Source: UBA2030 sp049969475 (GTDB lineage Bacteria; Bacteroidota; Bacteroidia; Bacteroidales; TTA-H9). From it: a stretch of 64,000 bases of DNA. The position numbers and the translations under genes were made by a program. The notes below the pieces were generated by a model that was given only the letters and a program-made list of their open reading frames with translations, was not told the origin of the DNA and did no database searches. Shown here piece after piece: positions 26,234 to 36,200 of this stretch; the first letter of the stretch is position 1, and each line of letters begins with the position of its first letter. Location: the NCBI GenBank assembly GCA_049969475.1, contig JBMFOU010000017.1, positions 1 to 64,000 on the forward strand, in the 5' to 3' direction.

Positions 26234-27316
26234 ATGAAAGAGCTAAGGTTAATGAAAGGCAACGAGGCGATTGCCGAAGCTGCCATCCGCGCCGGAGCCG
26301 ACGCCTATTTTGGATATCCCATCACCCCGCAGAGCGAAGTGATTGAATATCTGATGGCTGAGAAGCCGCACGAAAGAACCGGAATGGTTGTATTGCAGGC
26401 CGAGAGCGAAGTAGCTGCCATAAACATGGTCTATGGTGCTGCCGCTTGTGGCAAACGGGTAATGACTTCCTCATCGAGTCCTGGTATTAGTCTCAAGCAG
26501 GAAGGAATTTCATACATTGCAGGAGCTGAATTGCCCTGCCTTATTCTCAACGTGGTGAGGGGAGGCCCGGGATTAGGTACTATTCAGCCTTCGCAAAGCG
26601 ATTATTTTCAGGCTACCAAAGGGGGAGGCCATGGAGACTATCGCTTGCTGGTATTGGCCCCTGCCTCGGTGCAGGAAATGTATGACTTCGTAAAGTTAAG
26701 TTTCGATCTCGCTTTCAAATATCGTAATCCCGTAATGATTCTCTCCGACGGAGTCATCGGGCAGATGATGGAAAAGGTAGAGGTGGGAGAACAATATCCC
26801 CGTTTAACCAACGAGCAAATTGACGAACTCTATCCCTGGGCTACCACAGGTAAAAAACCCGGAAAAGATCGTCGAATCATCACCTCACTGGAACTTGACC
26901 CAGGACGTCAGGAACAACACAACCTGAAACTGCAGGCCAAGTACAAAAAAATGCAGGAAGAAGAAGTGCGTTTCGAAGCCCTCAACTGCGACGATGCAGA
27001 GTATCTACTGGTTGCTTTCGGCTCTTCGGCACGCATCTGCCAGAAAGCCATGGACCTGGGTAGGGCCAAAGGTATTAAAATCGGTCTGCTGAGACCCATC
27101 ACCCTCTTCCCATTCCCTTCAAAAGTGCTGAACGACCTTGCCTCAAAAGTTAAAGGCATTCTTACTGTTGAAATGAATGCCGGACAGATGGTAGAAGATG
27201 TTCGCCTGGCTGTTTGCGGAAAAGTTAAGGTAGAACACTATGGAAGATTTGGAGGAATGATACCCTCCCCTAATGAAGTTCTTGAGGCACTCAAACAAAA
27301 AATCATTGGAGGATAA
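26234..27316 (+). CDS. 2-oxoacid:ferredoxin oxidoreductase, alpha subunit (VorB/KorA-like)
   Basis: A 360-residue subunit that begins with the family signature LMKGNEAIAEAAIRAGADAY and FGYPITPQSEVIEYL. It also has TSSSSPGISLKQEGISY, which lines the active site with the beta subunit, and a C-terminal transketolase-like domain (LLRPITLFPFP, VEMNAGQMVEDV). The family oxidises 2-oxoglutarate or branched-chain 2-oxo acids to acyl-CoA with ferredoxin. Sequence alone does not separate KOR from VOR; the order ferredoxin-alpha-beta-gamma is typical of Bacteroidota loci named vor. Confidence 0.92.
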   Translation: MKELRLMKGNEAIAEAAIRAGADAYFGYPITPQSEVIEYLMAEKPHERTGMVVLQAESEVAAINMVYGAAACGKRVMTSSSSPGISLKQEGISYIAGAELPCLILNVVRGGPGLGTIQPSQSDYFQATKGGGHGDYRLLVLAPASVQEMYDFVKLSFDLAFKYRNPVMILSDGVIGQMMEKVEVGEQYPRLTNEQIDELYPWATTGKKPGKDRRIITSLELDPGRQEQHNLKLQAKYKKMQEEEVRFEALNCDDAEYLLVAFGSSARICQKAMDLGRAKGIKIGLLRPITLFPFPSKVLNDLASKVKGILTVEMNAGQMVEDVRLAVCGKVKVEHYGRFGGMIPSPNEVLEALKQKIIGG

Positions 27317-27319
27317 ACC

Positions 27320-28114
27320 ATGGAACAGAATTTTGATTTACCCGAAATTCATACACCTGAAAATCTGGTTTATACTAAAACCAAGGTTCTCACCGACAAT
27401 GTCATGCACTATTGTCCGGGCTGTGGACATGGCACTGCACACCGCCTTGTAGCAGAAGTGATCGATGAAATGGGCGTTCAGGGCCAGGTTATTGGCGTAG
27501 CTCCAGTAGGCTGTTCTGTACTGGCTTACAATTATTTTGATATAGATATGCAGGAAGCCGCGCACGGTAGAGCCCCTGCAGTAGCAACAGGTATTAAAAG
27601 GGTATTCCCAGATAAATTTGTGTTTACTTACCAAGGGGATGGCGACCTGGCGGCCATTGGAACCGCCGAGACCATTCATGCATGCAATCGGGGCGAAAAT
27701 ATTACTATCATATTTATCAATAATGGTATTTATGGAATGACTGGGGGCCAGATGGCTCCTACCACTCTTCCGGGAATGCCCACCAGCACTTCACCATACG
27801 GACGTGATGTAAAAATGATGGGTAATCCATTAAAAATTACAGAACTGGTGGCCATGCTTCCGGGAACGTATTTTGTAACTCGTCAGGCTGTTCACACCCC
27901 GGCCCTGGTGCGCAAAGCCAAGAAAGCCATCCGTATGGCTTTTGAAAATCAGAAGCTTAACAGAGGAGTGAGCTTTGTGGAAATTGTATCCAACTGCAAT
28001 TCCGGTTGGAAACTTTCTCCTGTACAGGCCATCAAATGGTTGGAAGAAAACATGCTGCCATTCTATCCTTTGGGTGATCTCAAGGTAAATGGCGAAATGG
28101 TTGGAAACAAATAA
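27320..28114 (+). CDS. 2-oxoacid:ferredoxin oxidoreductase, beta (thiamine diphosphate) subunit
   Basis: A 264-residue TPP-binding subunit. MHYCPGCGHGTAHRL carries the cysteine pair near the active site, and the thiamine diphosphate fold is marked by YQGDGDLAAIGTAE with the downstream asparagine in IFINNGIYGMTGGQMAPTT. It lies 3 bases after the alpha gene, which suggests coupled translation. It performs the decarboxylation half of the reaction. Confidence 0.93.
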   Translation: MEQNFDLPEIHTPENLVYTKTKVLTDNVMHYCPGCGHGTAHRLVAEVIDEMGVQGQVIGVAPVGCSVLAYNYFDIDMQEAAHGRAPAVATGIKRVFPDKFVFTYQGDGDLAAIGTAETIHACNRGENITIIFINNGIYGMTGGQMAPTTLPGMPTSTSPYGRDVKMMGNPLKITELVAMLPGTYFVTRQAVHTPALVRKAKKAIRMAFENQKLNRGVSFVEIVSNCNSGWKLSPVQAIKWLEENMLPFYPLGDLKVNGEMVGNK

Positions 28115-28132
28115 TTTAAAAATGCTGGAATT

Positions 28133-28687
28133 ATGACCGAAGAAATCATCATAGCCGGATTTGGGGGTCAGGGTGTACTCTCTATGGGCAAAATACTGGC
28201 CTACAGCGGATTGATGCAAGGCCAGGAAGTAAGTTGGATGCCTTCCTACGGACCCGAGATGCGCGGTGGGACAGCCAACGTCACTGTCATTCTGAGCGAC
28301 GAACGCATCAGCTCCCCTATTCTCAGCCAATTCGATACTGCTATCATCCTTAATCAGCAATCGCTCGACAAGTTCGAAAAGTCGGTCAAACCCGGTGGCC
28401 TTTTGCTCTACGACCCTAATGGCATCACCCGGCATCCCGTTCGTACCGACATCAACATATATCGAGTAGAAGCTGCTACTGAAGCAGCCCGTGCAGGCAT
28501 GGCCAAGACCTTCAACATGATTGTACTGGGCGCTTTCCTAAAGCTTAAGCCCATTGTTAAAATGGAGAATGTGGAAAAAGGTCTGGCCAAATCGCTGCCC
28601 ATGCGGCACCACAAACTTATCCCCGCCAACATGGAAGCCATCCGAAAAGGTATGGAGCTGGTGGAACCTGTGGCTGTACTGGCCTAA
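28133..28687 (+). CDS. 2-oxoacid:ferredoxin oxidoreductase, gamma subunit
   Basis: A 184-residue gamma subunit with the N-terminal GFGGQGVLSMGK signature and SYGPEMRGGTANVTV, the CoA-proximal region of this family. It is the last gene of the operon and is followed by a hairpin. All four parts of the enzyme are present and full length. Confidence 0.92.
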   Translation: MTEEIIIAGFGGQGVLSMGKILAYSGLMQGQEVSWMPSYGPEMRGGTANVTVILSDERISSPILSQFDTAIILNQQSLDKFEKSVKPGGLLLYDPNGITRHPVRTDINIYRVEAATEAARAGMAKTFNMIVLGAFLKLKPIVKMENVEKGLAKSLPMRHHKLIPANMEAIRKGMELVEPVAVLA

Positions 28688-28729
28688 AGTCTTCTTACTT
28701 ATCGTTGGCTTTTTAATTAAAAATTTGCA

Positions 28730-28768
28730 CTCCTCGCTGGCATACTTTAAGCTTTGACGAGCGGGGAG
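28730..28768 (+). terminator. Candidate terminator at the end of the oxidoreductase operon
   Basis: A 9-base stem (28730-28738 with 28760-28768, one G-U pair) encloses a 21-base loop 42 bases after the stop. The downstream tract is only moderately T-rich. Confidence 0.5.
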
Positions 28769-28880
28769 ATTGCATTTAAGCATCAGATGGTTAACCATCA
28801 GGTAGCAAGAGAATCAACTGAGATAAATCGAGCCTGATACTAACTATGCTTTGAGGTTCCTTCCCAAAAAGCCAGGAATT

Positions 28881-28910
28881 CTTGCTTAAAGCTCAAAATA
28901 TTTATCTTTG
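28881..28910 (+). promoter_or_regulatory. Bacteroidota-type promoter inside the upstream end of the enolase-fragment frame
   Basis: CTTG (28881-28884) as -33 and TATCTTTG (28903-28910) as -7 are separated by 18 bases. Transcription would start near 28917, inside the longest possible reading frame. The frame's TTG at 28882 therefore cannot be the working start, and ATG 28957 becomes the likely one. Confidence 0.6.
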
Positions 28911-28956
28911 CCCTGGCGATGGGGGTCCATTATGCCTCGACCCAGCCACCAGCGAG

Positions 28957-29502
28957 ATGTGGGACAATGGCAAATACTTGTTTTTCAAAAGCACCCAAAA
29001 GCATATAAGCAGCGACGACCCGACTAAGCTGTGGAAAAGTTGGGTCAATCCATATCCCATTGTACTTATCGAAGACGGGCTGGCAGAAAACGACTGGGAA
29101 GGCTGGGCCCATTTGACCCGAGTGCTGGGCAACAACATCGAATTGGTGGGCGACGATATTTTCTGCACCAACAAGAGAATTTTGCAGAAAGCTATCGAAG
29201 AAGAAGTGGCCAACTCTATTCTCATTAAGTTAAACCAAATCGGAACGCTTACGGAGACCCTCGAGACTATTGAACTGGCTCGGGCTCATGGTTACAACTG
29301 CTTTGTATCGCATCGCAGCGGCGAAACCATGGATAGCTTTATTGTTGACCTCACCGTTGCCACCGGAGCAGGCCGTCTAAAAACCGGAAGTAGTTGCCGT
29401 GGCGAACGCATAGAAAAATTCAATCAACTCATGCGCATCGAGCAAATGCTGGGAAGCTCAGCCCGTTTTGCGGGAAAAACCACTTTCAAAAACATAAAAT
29501 AA
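28957..29502 (+). CDS. Enolase C-terminal fragment (truncated phosphopyruvate hydratase)
   Basis: The product (about 182 residues from ATG 28957) aligns only with the C-terminal part of enolase, whose normal length is about 430. Present are the metal ligands in LIEDGLAENDWEGW and ELVGDDIF, the catalytic-lysine segment LIKLNQIGTLTET, and SHRSGETMDSFIVDL. The whole N-terminal domain and the start of the barrel, which carries catalytic and substrate-contacting residues, are missing. No enolase-like sequence was found in the 270 bases upstream. Upstream in-frame codons (from 28911) still look enolase-like (CLDPATSE). It is either a remnant or a repurposed domain; glycolytic enolase must be elsewhere. 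It lies 6 bases from the MFS gene. Confidence 0.75.
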   Translation: MWDNGKYLFFKSTQKHISSDDPTKLWKSWVNPYPIVLIEDGLAENDWEGWAHLTRVLGNNIELVGDDIFCTNKRILQKAIEEEVANSILIKLNQIGTLTETLETIELARAHGYNCFVSHRSGETMDSFIVDLTVATGAGRLKTGSSCRGERIEKFNQLMRIEQMLGSSARFAGKTTFKNIK

Positions 29503-29508
29503 AATATC

Positions 29509-30693
29509 ATGCAAAAACTCAAGGGGCCGATACTTTTTGTCGTTTTAATAGGCTTTGTCAGTCTTTTCAGCGATATGGTTTATGAGGGCGCCAGAGGAGT
29601 AACCGGCCCCTTTCTGGAATCTTTAAAAGCCAATGCGTTCATCGTAGGCCTCTTTGCTGGCCTGGGCGAATTCATTGGCTATGGCATGCGGCTTTTTTCG
29701 GGGCTGTGGGCCGATAAAACCCAAAAATACTGGGTGTTTGTCTTTTCAGGATATGCCATCAATCTACTCTCGGTACCCTTGATGGCTTTAGCAGGTTACT
29801 GGCAAATAGCTGTGGTTTTGATGATGATGGAAAGACTGGGTAAAGCCATACGAACCCCTTCACGCGATGCTTTGATGGCAGCCGCTTCTTCTGAAATAGG
29901 CAGGGGTTGGGCCTTCGGACTTCATGAAGCCCTCGACCAGATCGGTGCCACCCTGGGCCCGCTCATTATGATGGCCGTGCTTTATTTTTCACATGATCAC
30001 TACCCCTCTGCCTTCGCCTGGACGCTGATACCGGCCCTGGTAGCTCTGAGCTTGCTGGTAGTGTCAAAAACCAAAGAGCCACCCAAGCAGGTTTCCGGGA
30101 ATGGAAAATATCGTTTTGAAAAAATGTCAGACCTTTTCCGCCACAGACCCTTTATCTTCTTTTTGATAGGAGCGGGACTGCTTGCTGCTGGTTTCACCGA
30201 TTTTCCCCTCATCGCTTTTCACATAAAGCATCATAACCTTGCCACCGACAGCTTAATTCCAGCCCTCTATGCCATGGCCATGATTGTAGATGCAGCCGCA
30301 GCACTCTGGCTGGGAAAATTATACGACAGAAAAGGAATTCTTGCCTTAATGGTATCCACCGCTCTTTCACTTCTATTCCCCGTTCTGGCCTTTTCCTCCT
30401 CATTTCCACTGGTAGTGCTCGGTATGGTATTGTGGGGCATTGGCATGGGAGCCCAGGAATCCATTCTCAGGGCTGCTCTGGCAGGAATGGCCCCTGAGGG
30501 TAAAACAGCTACAGTATATGGAATTTTCAACACAGTTTATGGCCTCGCCTGGTTTGCAGGAAGTGCCCTTATGGGTTTATTTTACAATGTAAAGCTCAGT
30601 GGATTGATAATTTTTTCGATTGTAGCCCAGTTGCTTGCTCTTGCCACCTTCTTTCTTATCAAAAAACAGGAACAGCATGCAGCCCGGTCTTAA
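29509..30693 (+). CDS. MFS transporter
   Basis: A 394-residue protein with 11-12 transmembrane helices. The major-facilitator loop motif between helices 2 and 3 is seen as RLFSGLWADKTQKYW, and a second conserved region is MMMERLGKAIRTPSRDALMA. The N-terminal LFSDMVYEGARGVTGPFLESL resembles a group of uncharacterised MFS proteins. Substrate unknown. It follows the enolase fragment by 6 bases and overlaps the next gene by 17, so all are probably cotranscribed from the promoter at 28881. Confidence 0.85.
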   Translation: MQKLKGPILFVVLIGFVSLFSDMVYEGARGVTGPFLESLKANAFIVGLFAGLGEFIGYGMRLFSGLWADKTQKYWVFVFSGYAINLLSVPLMALAGYWQIAVVLMMMERLGKAIRTPSRDALMAAASSEIGRGWAFGLHEALDQIGATLGPLIMMAVLYFSHDHYPSAFAWTLIPALVALSLLVVSKTKEPPKQVSGNGKYRFEKMSDLFRHRPFIFFLIGAGLLAAGFTDFPLIAFHIKHHNLATDSLIPALYAMAMIVDAAAALWLGKLYDRKGILALMVSTALSLLFPVLAFSSSFPLVVLGMVLWGIGMGAQESILRAALAGMAPEGKTATVYGIFNTVYGLAWFAGSALMGLFYNVKLSGLIIFSIVAQLLALATFFLIKKQEQHAARS

Positions 30694-31057
30694 TTCCCAC
30701 CATAAAAGGTCGTTGGTGGCAGCCCTAAGCCTCATCGACCAAATGATGAAAGAGACTCTTCGGGAGATAAATCAGGAATCGGGAGAAATCTTCACCCATT
30801 TCATCCATAAACCAGAACCTAAGGAAAGGGTGGTGCTCGAGAAAAAAATCGCAGCCGTGAGAGATTACCTCAAAATTCTAAGGGACAAGTATAAACTCGA
30901 CCCAGCCCCCAAAGACATCCAATGGATGATAAAGGTAAGAAAATCGAAATCCCTTGAACTGATAACTGATTTGTCGCCTCAAAGATTGAAAGCGGGCGGT
31001 TACCTATCGCCGGAGGTGGCCGAAACACTCAGCCTCGATCTGGTGGAATTGTGCTGA
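30677..31057 (+). CDS. Hypothetical protein overlapping the MFS gene
   Basis: A 126-residue basic, helical cytosolic protein with no recognised domain. The ATG at 30677 (MQPGLNSHHK) overlaps the MFS 3' end by 17 bases; the earlier TTG start would lie deep inside it. Near the C-terminus, LSPQRLKAGGYLSPEVAETL resembles the helical tails seen next to dynamin-like GTPases. It lies 28 bases before such a GTPase, so the two may work together; this is inference. Confidence 0.6.
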   Translation: MQPGLNSHHKRSLVAALSLIDQMMKETLREINQESGEIFTHFIHKPEPKERVVLEKKIAAVRDYLKILRDKYKLDPAPKDIQWMIKVRKSKSLELITDLSPQRLKAGGYLSPEVAETLSLDLVELC

Positions 31058-31085
31058 CGCATCGAACCAATCTAAACCTCGCCCC

Positions 31086-32728
31086 ATGGAAAACGACCTT
31101 GTTAAGCGGCAAGCAATCATCCATGGCAGAAAATTTCAGGGATTGATACCCCTGGCCGAGGCGCTCAGCCGCAAATTAAAGGATAAATATATTGATGTAG
31201 CCATAGTTGGCCAGTTTAAATCTGGCAAAAGTTCGCTGGTAAACCACCTTTTGCAAACGGATATTCTGCCTACAGGTGTTATACCGGTAAGTGCCTTTGT
31301 AACGCGAGTTCAATACGGAGAGGTACCCCGTTGCCTAATTTGATTTGAAGACGGACAATCGCGCGAGGTTGATTTAAAGGAATTGCCTCTTTACATAGTG
31401 CCAGAACTCAACCCTCAAAACCCGAAAAAAGTCAAGCGGGCCGATATTTGGTTGCCTCAGATGAAAAAAATGGATGCGCTGCGATTGGTTGATACCCCGG
31501 GATTGGGCAGTATTTTTTCATACAACAGCGAGGCAACCTTGCAGTGGTTGGTTAATCTGAGTGGAGCCCTTATCACGGTAAGCGCTGAGCGCCCCCTCTC
31601 GGCCGACGATGTCAGCCTAATCCGTGAAATTCGAAAGTATACCCCTCACCTGGCCATCATTATCACCAAAAAAGACCTTTTTGAACCACCCCAACTAAAG
31701 AAAATCAAATCTTATATCACCCATACCCTTGAGGCTTCCTTCAATGAAAAACCAAGGCTTTATTTTTACTCAATAAAGAGTGGAGAAACTGAGAGCCATT
31801 TCCTGATTCAAAATTTCTTTCAACCCATTAATAATGAATATACACAGGTAAATAAGGAAGTTATCCGGCATAAGCTCAACACGTTGACAGCCGAATGCGA
31901 GGGATTGCTGAGCCTTTCACTCAAAGCGGCTCAAAATACCGAAGCAGAAAATATTCAGCTACGAGATTTAATCATTGAGGGACAAACCCGGCTCGACAAC
32001 ATTATCCATGAGTTAGACCTCATTACAAAGGACTTACAAAGACAATCCCTTCGTTTTTCGGAGGAAATAGTTTTACCCTACCTTCGCCGGTTGATTACTG
32101 AGTTAAGCACAGCCCTGGACCAGGCTTATCCCGGGGTGAAAAAAAACCTATACCAGACCTGCCGTTGGTTTGAGCAGTGGCTGTCGGAAGAATTAAGGGA
32201 AAGAATACGGGAAATTATCGTTGAGCTCATGCCCGAACTGGAGAGATTTCATGAAGATATGCGGCAACGCTACACTTTTTTCTTCGAGAGCATTACGTCG
32301 AAGCTCGAAACCAGGGTTGAACAACACACAGGTATCAGATTACGGCAAAGGACCTTTACATTGGAGATACCGGGCGACCTGAAACCAGATGTATCAGTAA
32401 GCTATACATTTGATACACAATTAGATTTATTATGGTTTCTTATTCCGATGCGATGGTTGAGAAATTATTTCATGAAAATATTTCTGGCCAAAGCCAAGGA
32501 AGAGTGTGAAAAGAACCTCAGTCGACAAGCCAGTGATATGGCCTTTATTTTCAACAACCTGGCAAAAGATGACAGACAAATAGTGTTAAGTGAGCTGGAA
32601 AAAGATATAGCAACCATAGAAAACATTTGCTGGAACGTGAGCCCGATATAGAAGGCCTGAAGAAGGATCTGCAAGTAGTGAGAAAAATGATACAAGAAAA
32701 AGGAAAGAATGAGCCAACTCAAAATTAA
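31086..32728 (+). pseudogene. Dynamin-like GTPase, disrupted by a stop codon and a frameshift
   Basis: The gene codes for a dynamin-family GTPase with the P-loop GQFKSGKSS, switch II DTPGLGSIF, the guanine-specificity motif TKKD and a long helical stalk. There is a hydrophobic hairpin near LLWFLIPMRWLRNYFMKIFLA that would touch the membrane. Two lesions break it. An in-frame TGA lies at 31341-31343 between VPRCLI and FEDGQSRE, where an arginine CGA would fit. A missing A in the A-run at 32620-32623 replaces the tail; adding one A gives IEKHLLEREPDIEGLKKD and a stop at 32728. The intact protein would be about 547 residues. Readable pieces are 31086-31343 and 31383-32651. Confidence 0.75.
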
Positions 32729-32970
32729 CACAGCATCCCGTGTTATTATTTCTTACCTGGTTTTCTTTTTATGAGTAAGGTTGCTGATGTAAGCTCATGC
32801 AACACTTGAGGCAATAAACGTGTAGATGCCCTTTGCTATTTATGTAGACTTAGGCCTCGCAAGGTGAGTGAGAGCAGACAAATTTTTTAAAAAACGATCT
32901 AAGACTATAAGTGATAATTCATAAAAATCAGCGAGTAGACAATTGCGACTGGGTTGGGTAAAACAAAAAA

Positions 32971-32991
32971 GGCCGGCAAGAAGTGCCAGCC
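32971..32991 (-). terminator. Intrinsic terminator after tRNA-Gln
   Basis: On the minus strand an 8-base stem (GGCTGGCA with TGCCGGCC, one G-U pair) with a 5-base loop is followed by seven T residues, directly after the tRNA. Confidence 0.85.
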
Positions 32992-32994
32992 GAG

Positions 32995-33065
32995 TTGACC
33001 GACTAGGATTCGAACCTAGACTAAGAGAACCAAAATCTCCTGTGCTGCCGTTACACCATCGGTCA
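32995..33065 (-). tRNA. tRNA-Gln, anticodon TTG
   Basis: A 71-nt cloverleaf on the minus strand: acceptor TGACCGA/TCGGTCA, 3-bp D-stem GTG/CAC, anticodon stem GGAGA/TCTCT with loop TTTTGGT (anticodon TTG, reading CAA), T-stem CTAGG/CCTAG with loop TTCGAAT, discriminator A. CCA is not encoded. The U-A-like first pair is typical of tRNA-Gln. Confidence 0.95.
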
Positions 33066-33217
33066 GGAAAAGCGGGGCAAAATTAGAAAAAAAGCCTGAA
33101 AGCACCAAACCCTGCTAACAGAAAACATCACAAGCCGATTTTTTCATAATTTCGCACCCACTCAAACCACGTCAGAGCCCATTTAAAGATTACTTTCATC
33201 CAATCAATTAGTAACCT

Positions 33218-36200
33218 ATGAAAACTTACAACCGAATCAACAACCTGCTGGGGTGGCTAACATTTTTCGCCGCCTTTGCAGTGTACATGTTGACCCTTGA
33301 GCCCACGGCCAGTTGGTGGGATTGTGGAGAATACATTGCCACATCATTTAAATTGCAGGTGGGCCATCCCCCAGGGGCTCCCACCTTCCAAATTATCAAT
33401 AGGGTGGCATCTCTACTGGCAGGTAATGATGTGAGTCAGGTAGCCTTCTGGGTAAATACCATTTCGGCCCTGTCGAGCGCACTTACCATCATGTTTCTAT
33501 TCTGGACTATCACTATGCTGGCCCGCAAAATCATTCTGGCAGGTGGGAAAGAACTGACCCAGGCAAGAATGATAGCCATCATGGGCTCAGGCCTAATCGG
33601 GGCTTTGGCTTACACTTTCAGCGACTCGTTCTGGTTTTCTGCTGTCGAAGGTGAGGTTTACGCCATGTCCTCCTTCTTTACGGCCCTGGTATTTTGGGCT
33701 ATTCTGAAATGGGAACTGATAGCCGACGAAGAGCATAACCTGCGCTGGCTAATTTTACTTGCTTTCCTCATTGGCCTTTCTATCGGTGTCCACCTGCTCA
33801 ATTTGCTGGCTATCCCAGCCATCACTTACATCTATTATTATCGAAAATTCAAACAGATTACCTGGAAAGGATTAGTAATTACCGGCATTGTATCTATTCT
33901 GATACTTGCCCTTTTGATGTATGGCGTCATTCCGGATATTGTCAATTTATTTGGCACCACTGAGCTTTTGTTTGTCAACACCCTGGGGCTTCCTTTCAAT
34001 TCCGGAACTCTTTTCTTTGCGCTGGTCATTATTGCCACGATCATTACGGGTATTCGTTTCACACTCAAAGGGGATAAGTGCCTGGTGCCTTTTGCCATTA
34101 GCGGTGGAATTTTTGCCTTACTTATCCTGAACGGCAGCGACGGATTCTTTAGCTTCATTATCAGAGCTGCCTTGATTTCAGGAGCTATTTATGCTGTGGT
34201 AAAACTAAAAAATGCCAGAGCCATTATAAACACGGTTTTGCTTTCTTTTGCCTTTATTTTGATAGGTTATTCAACCTTTATGGTACTGATAATAAGAGCC
34301 AATGCTGATACACCCATCAACGAAAACGACCCCCGAGATGCCATCAGCCTTTTGTCGTATCTCAATCGTGAACAGTATGGTACCTGGCCTCTTTTCTATG
34401 GGCAATATTACAATGCACCAGTAGTCGATTATGCCGATCAATCTCCCATTTACCGAAAAGACATAGCCTCCGGTAAATACGTGATAGCCGACGAGAGGAA
34501 AGGCACTGTTCCTATTTACGATAAGCGTTTTATGACCATCTTCCCCCGCATGTGGAGCAACCAGAAACAAGGACACATCAAAACCTACGAACAGTGGGGC
34601 AAGATTGAAGGGGTACCTGTTACGGTTACCAATAGTCAGGGAAAGACGGAAACCATTATGAAGCCCACCTTTGCAGAAAACCTCCGCTTTTTCTTTACTT
34701 ATCAGCTAGGGCACATGTATTTCCGGTATTTCATGTGGAATTTTGCCGGCAGGCAAAACGATATTGAAGGACATGGAGGGATTGAAGACGGCAATTGGAT
34801 AAGTGGAATAAAATTCCTGGACGAGATGCGTCTGGGTAACCTAGATAAATACCCTGAGTATCGCACCAAAAATCCGGCTTACAATCGCTTTTATCTTCTG
34901 CCTCTGATTTTAGGGCTTATCGGACTCTGGTATCATGCCCGTAGACATAGCAGGGATGCTTTTGTAGTAGCCTTACTGTTCATCATGACAGGTATTGCTA
35001 TTGTGGTGTACCTGAATCAGACCCCTCAGCAACCCAGGGAGCGTGACTATAGTTACGCAGGTTCGTTTTACGCCTTTGCCATCTGGATAGGGCTGGGAGT
35101 TATGGCGATTGCCGATTGGCTCGAAAAATATATGAAGCCTTCATTGGCTGCCCTACTAGCCACCCTCATCGCTGTGCCCGTACCATACATCATGGGCAAA
35201 GAGGGCTGGGACGACCACAACCGACATGGCAAAACCGCGGCCCGCGACTTTGCTTATGCTTATCTCGACTCTACTCAACCTCAGGCTATTCTCTTTACCT
35301 TCGGTGATAATGACACATTCCCCCTCTGGTATGCTCAGGAAGTAGAAAATCACCGGACTGACGTAAGGGTGGTCAACTACATGCTGGCTTCAGGCGATTG
35401 GTATATTCAACAAATGGCCCAGCAAGTATATGACAGTAAACCCTTGCCTTTCACCATAAAACCCGAACAATACTCCAAAGGGAACAACGACGTATTGCCT
35501 GTGGTTGACCTGGTGAAAGAAACACCTACCCTGAAAGAGATTATCCGTTTTATTGCAGACGAGCGAAATAAACGGGATTTCGGTGGACAGAAATACAGCT
35601 TCATTCCTACCAAACGTTTTCGTATTCCAGTGGATACGGCAGCCGTTAAGCGTAGTGGATTGATTCCCAAAGAAATGCAAGACAAGGTCCTTCCCTACCT
35701 CGAATTCACCATCAAGCGGAATTACATTTACAAAAACGATTTGATGTTGCTCGACATCCTGGCTACCAACGACTGGAAACGGCCCATCTATTTCACCAGT
35801 CCCTCAGGCATTGGCGGAGCCTTCAGCCTCGACGAGTACTGTCATCTGGAAGGCATGGTATATAAGTTTCTTCCTGTCAAAGCCAGCGACTATATTCGCG
35901 GCTTAGGAGGCGTTTCAGCCGATACATGCTACGATATTCTGGTTAACCGCATTACTCAATGGGGTAACCTGAACAATCCAAAAGTAATCGTCGACCGTGA
36001 AAGTTTCCGCAATGCCCAGATACCCCGTCAGAATTACATGCGCGTAGCCCAATCGATGCTTGATAAAGGTCGTAAAGAAGAGGCTATTAAGGCACTCGAC
36101 CTCTCGCTGCAGTATTTCCCCACAAACAAAATCTGGGGAGATAAATACATGTTATCCTACGTCGACCTTTACTACGCAGCAGGTGCATCCGAAAAAGCCA

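Noticed and set aside
26908..28798. Minus-strand frames across the oxidoreductase operon
   Set aside because: They are antisense shadows of four well-supported genes.
28688..28880. Missing enolase N-terminus hidden upstream in another frame
   Set aside because: Reading the upstream bases in the plus-strand frames gave no enolase-like sequence.
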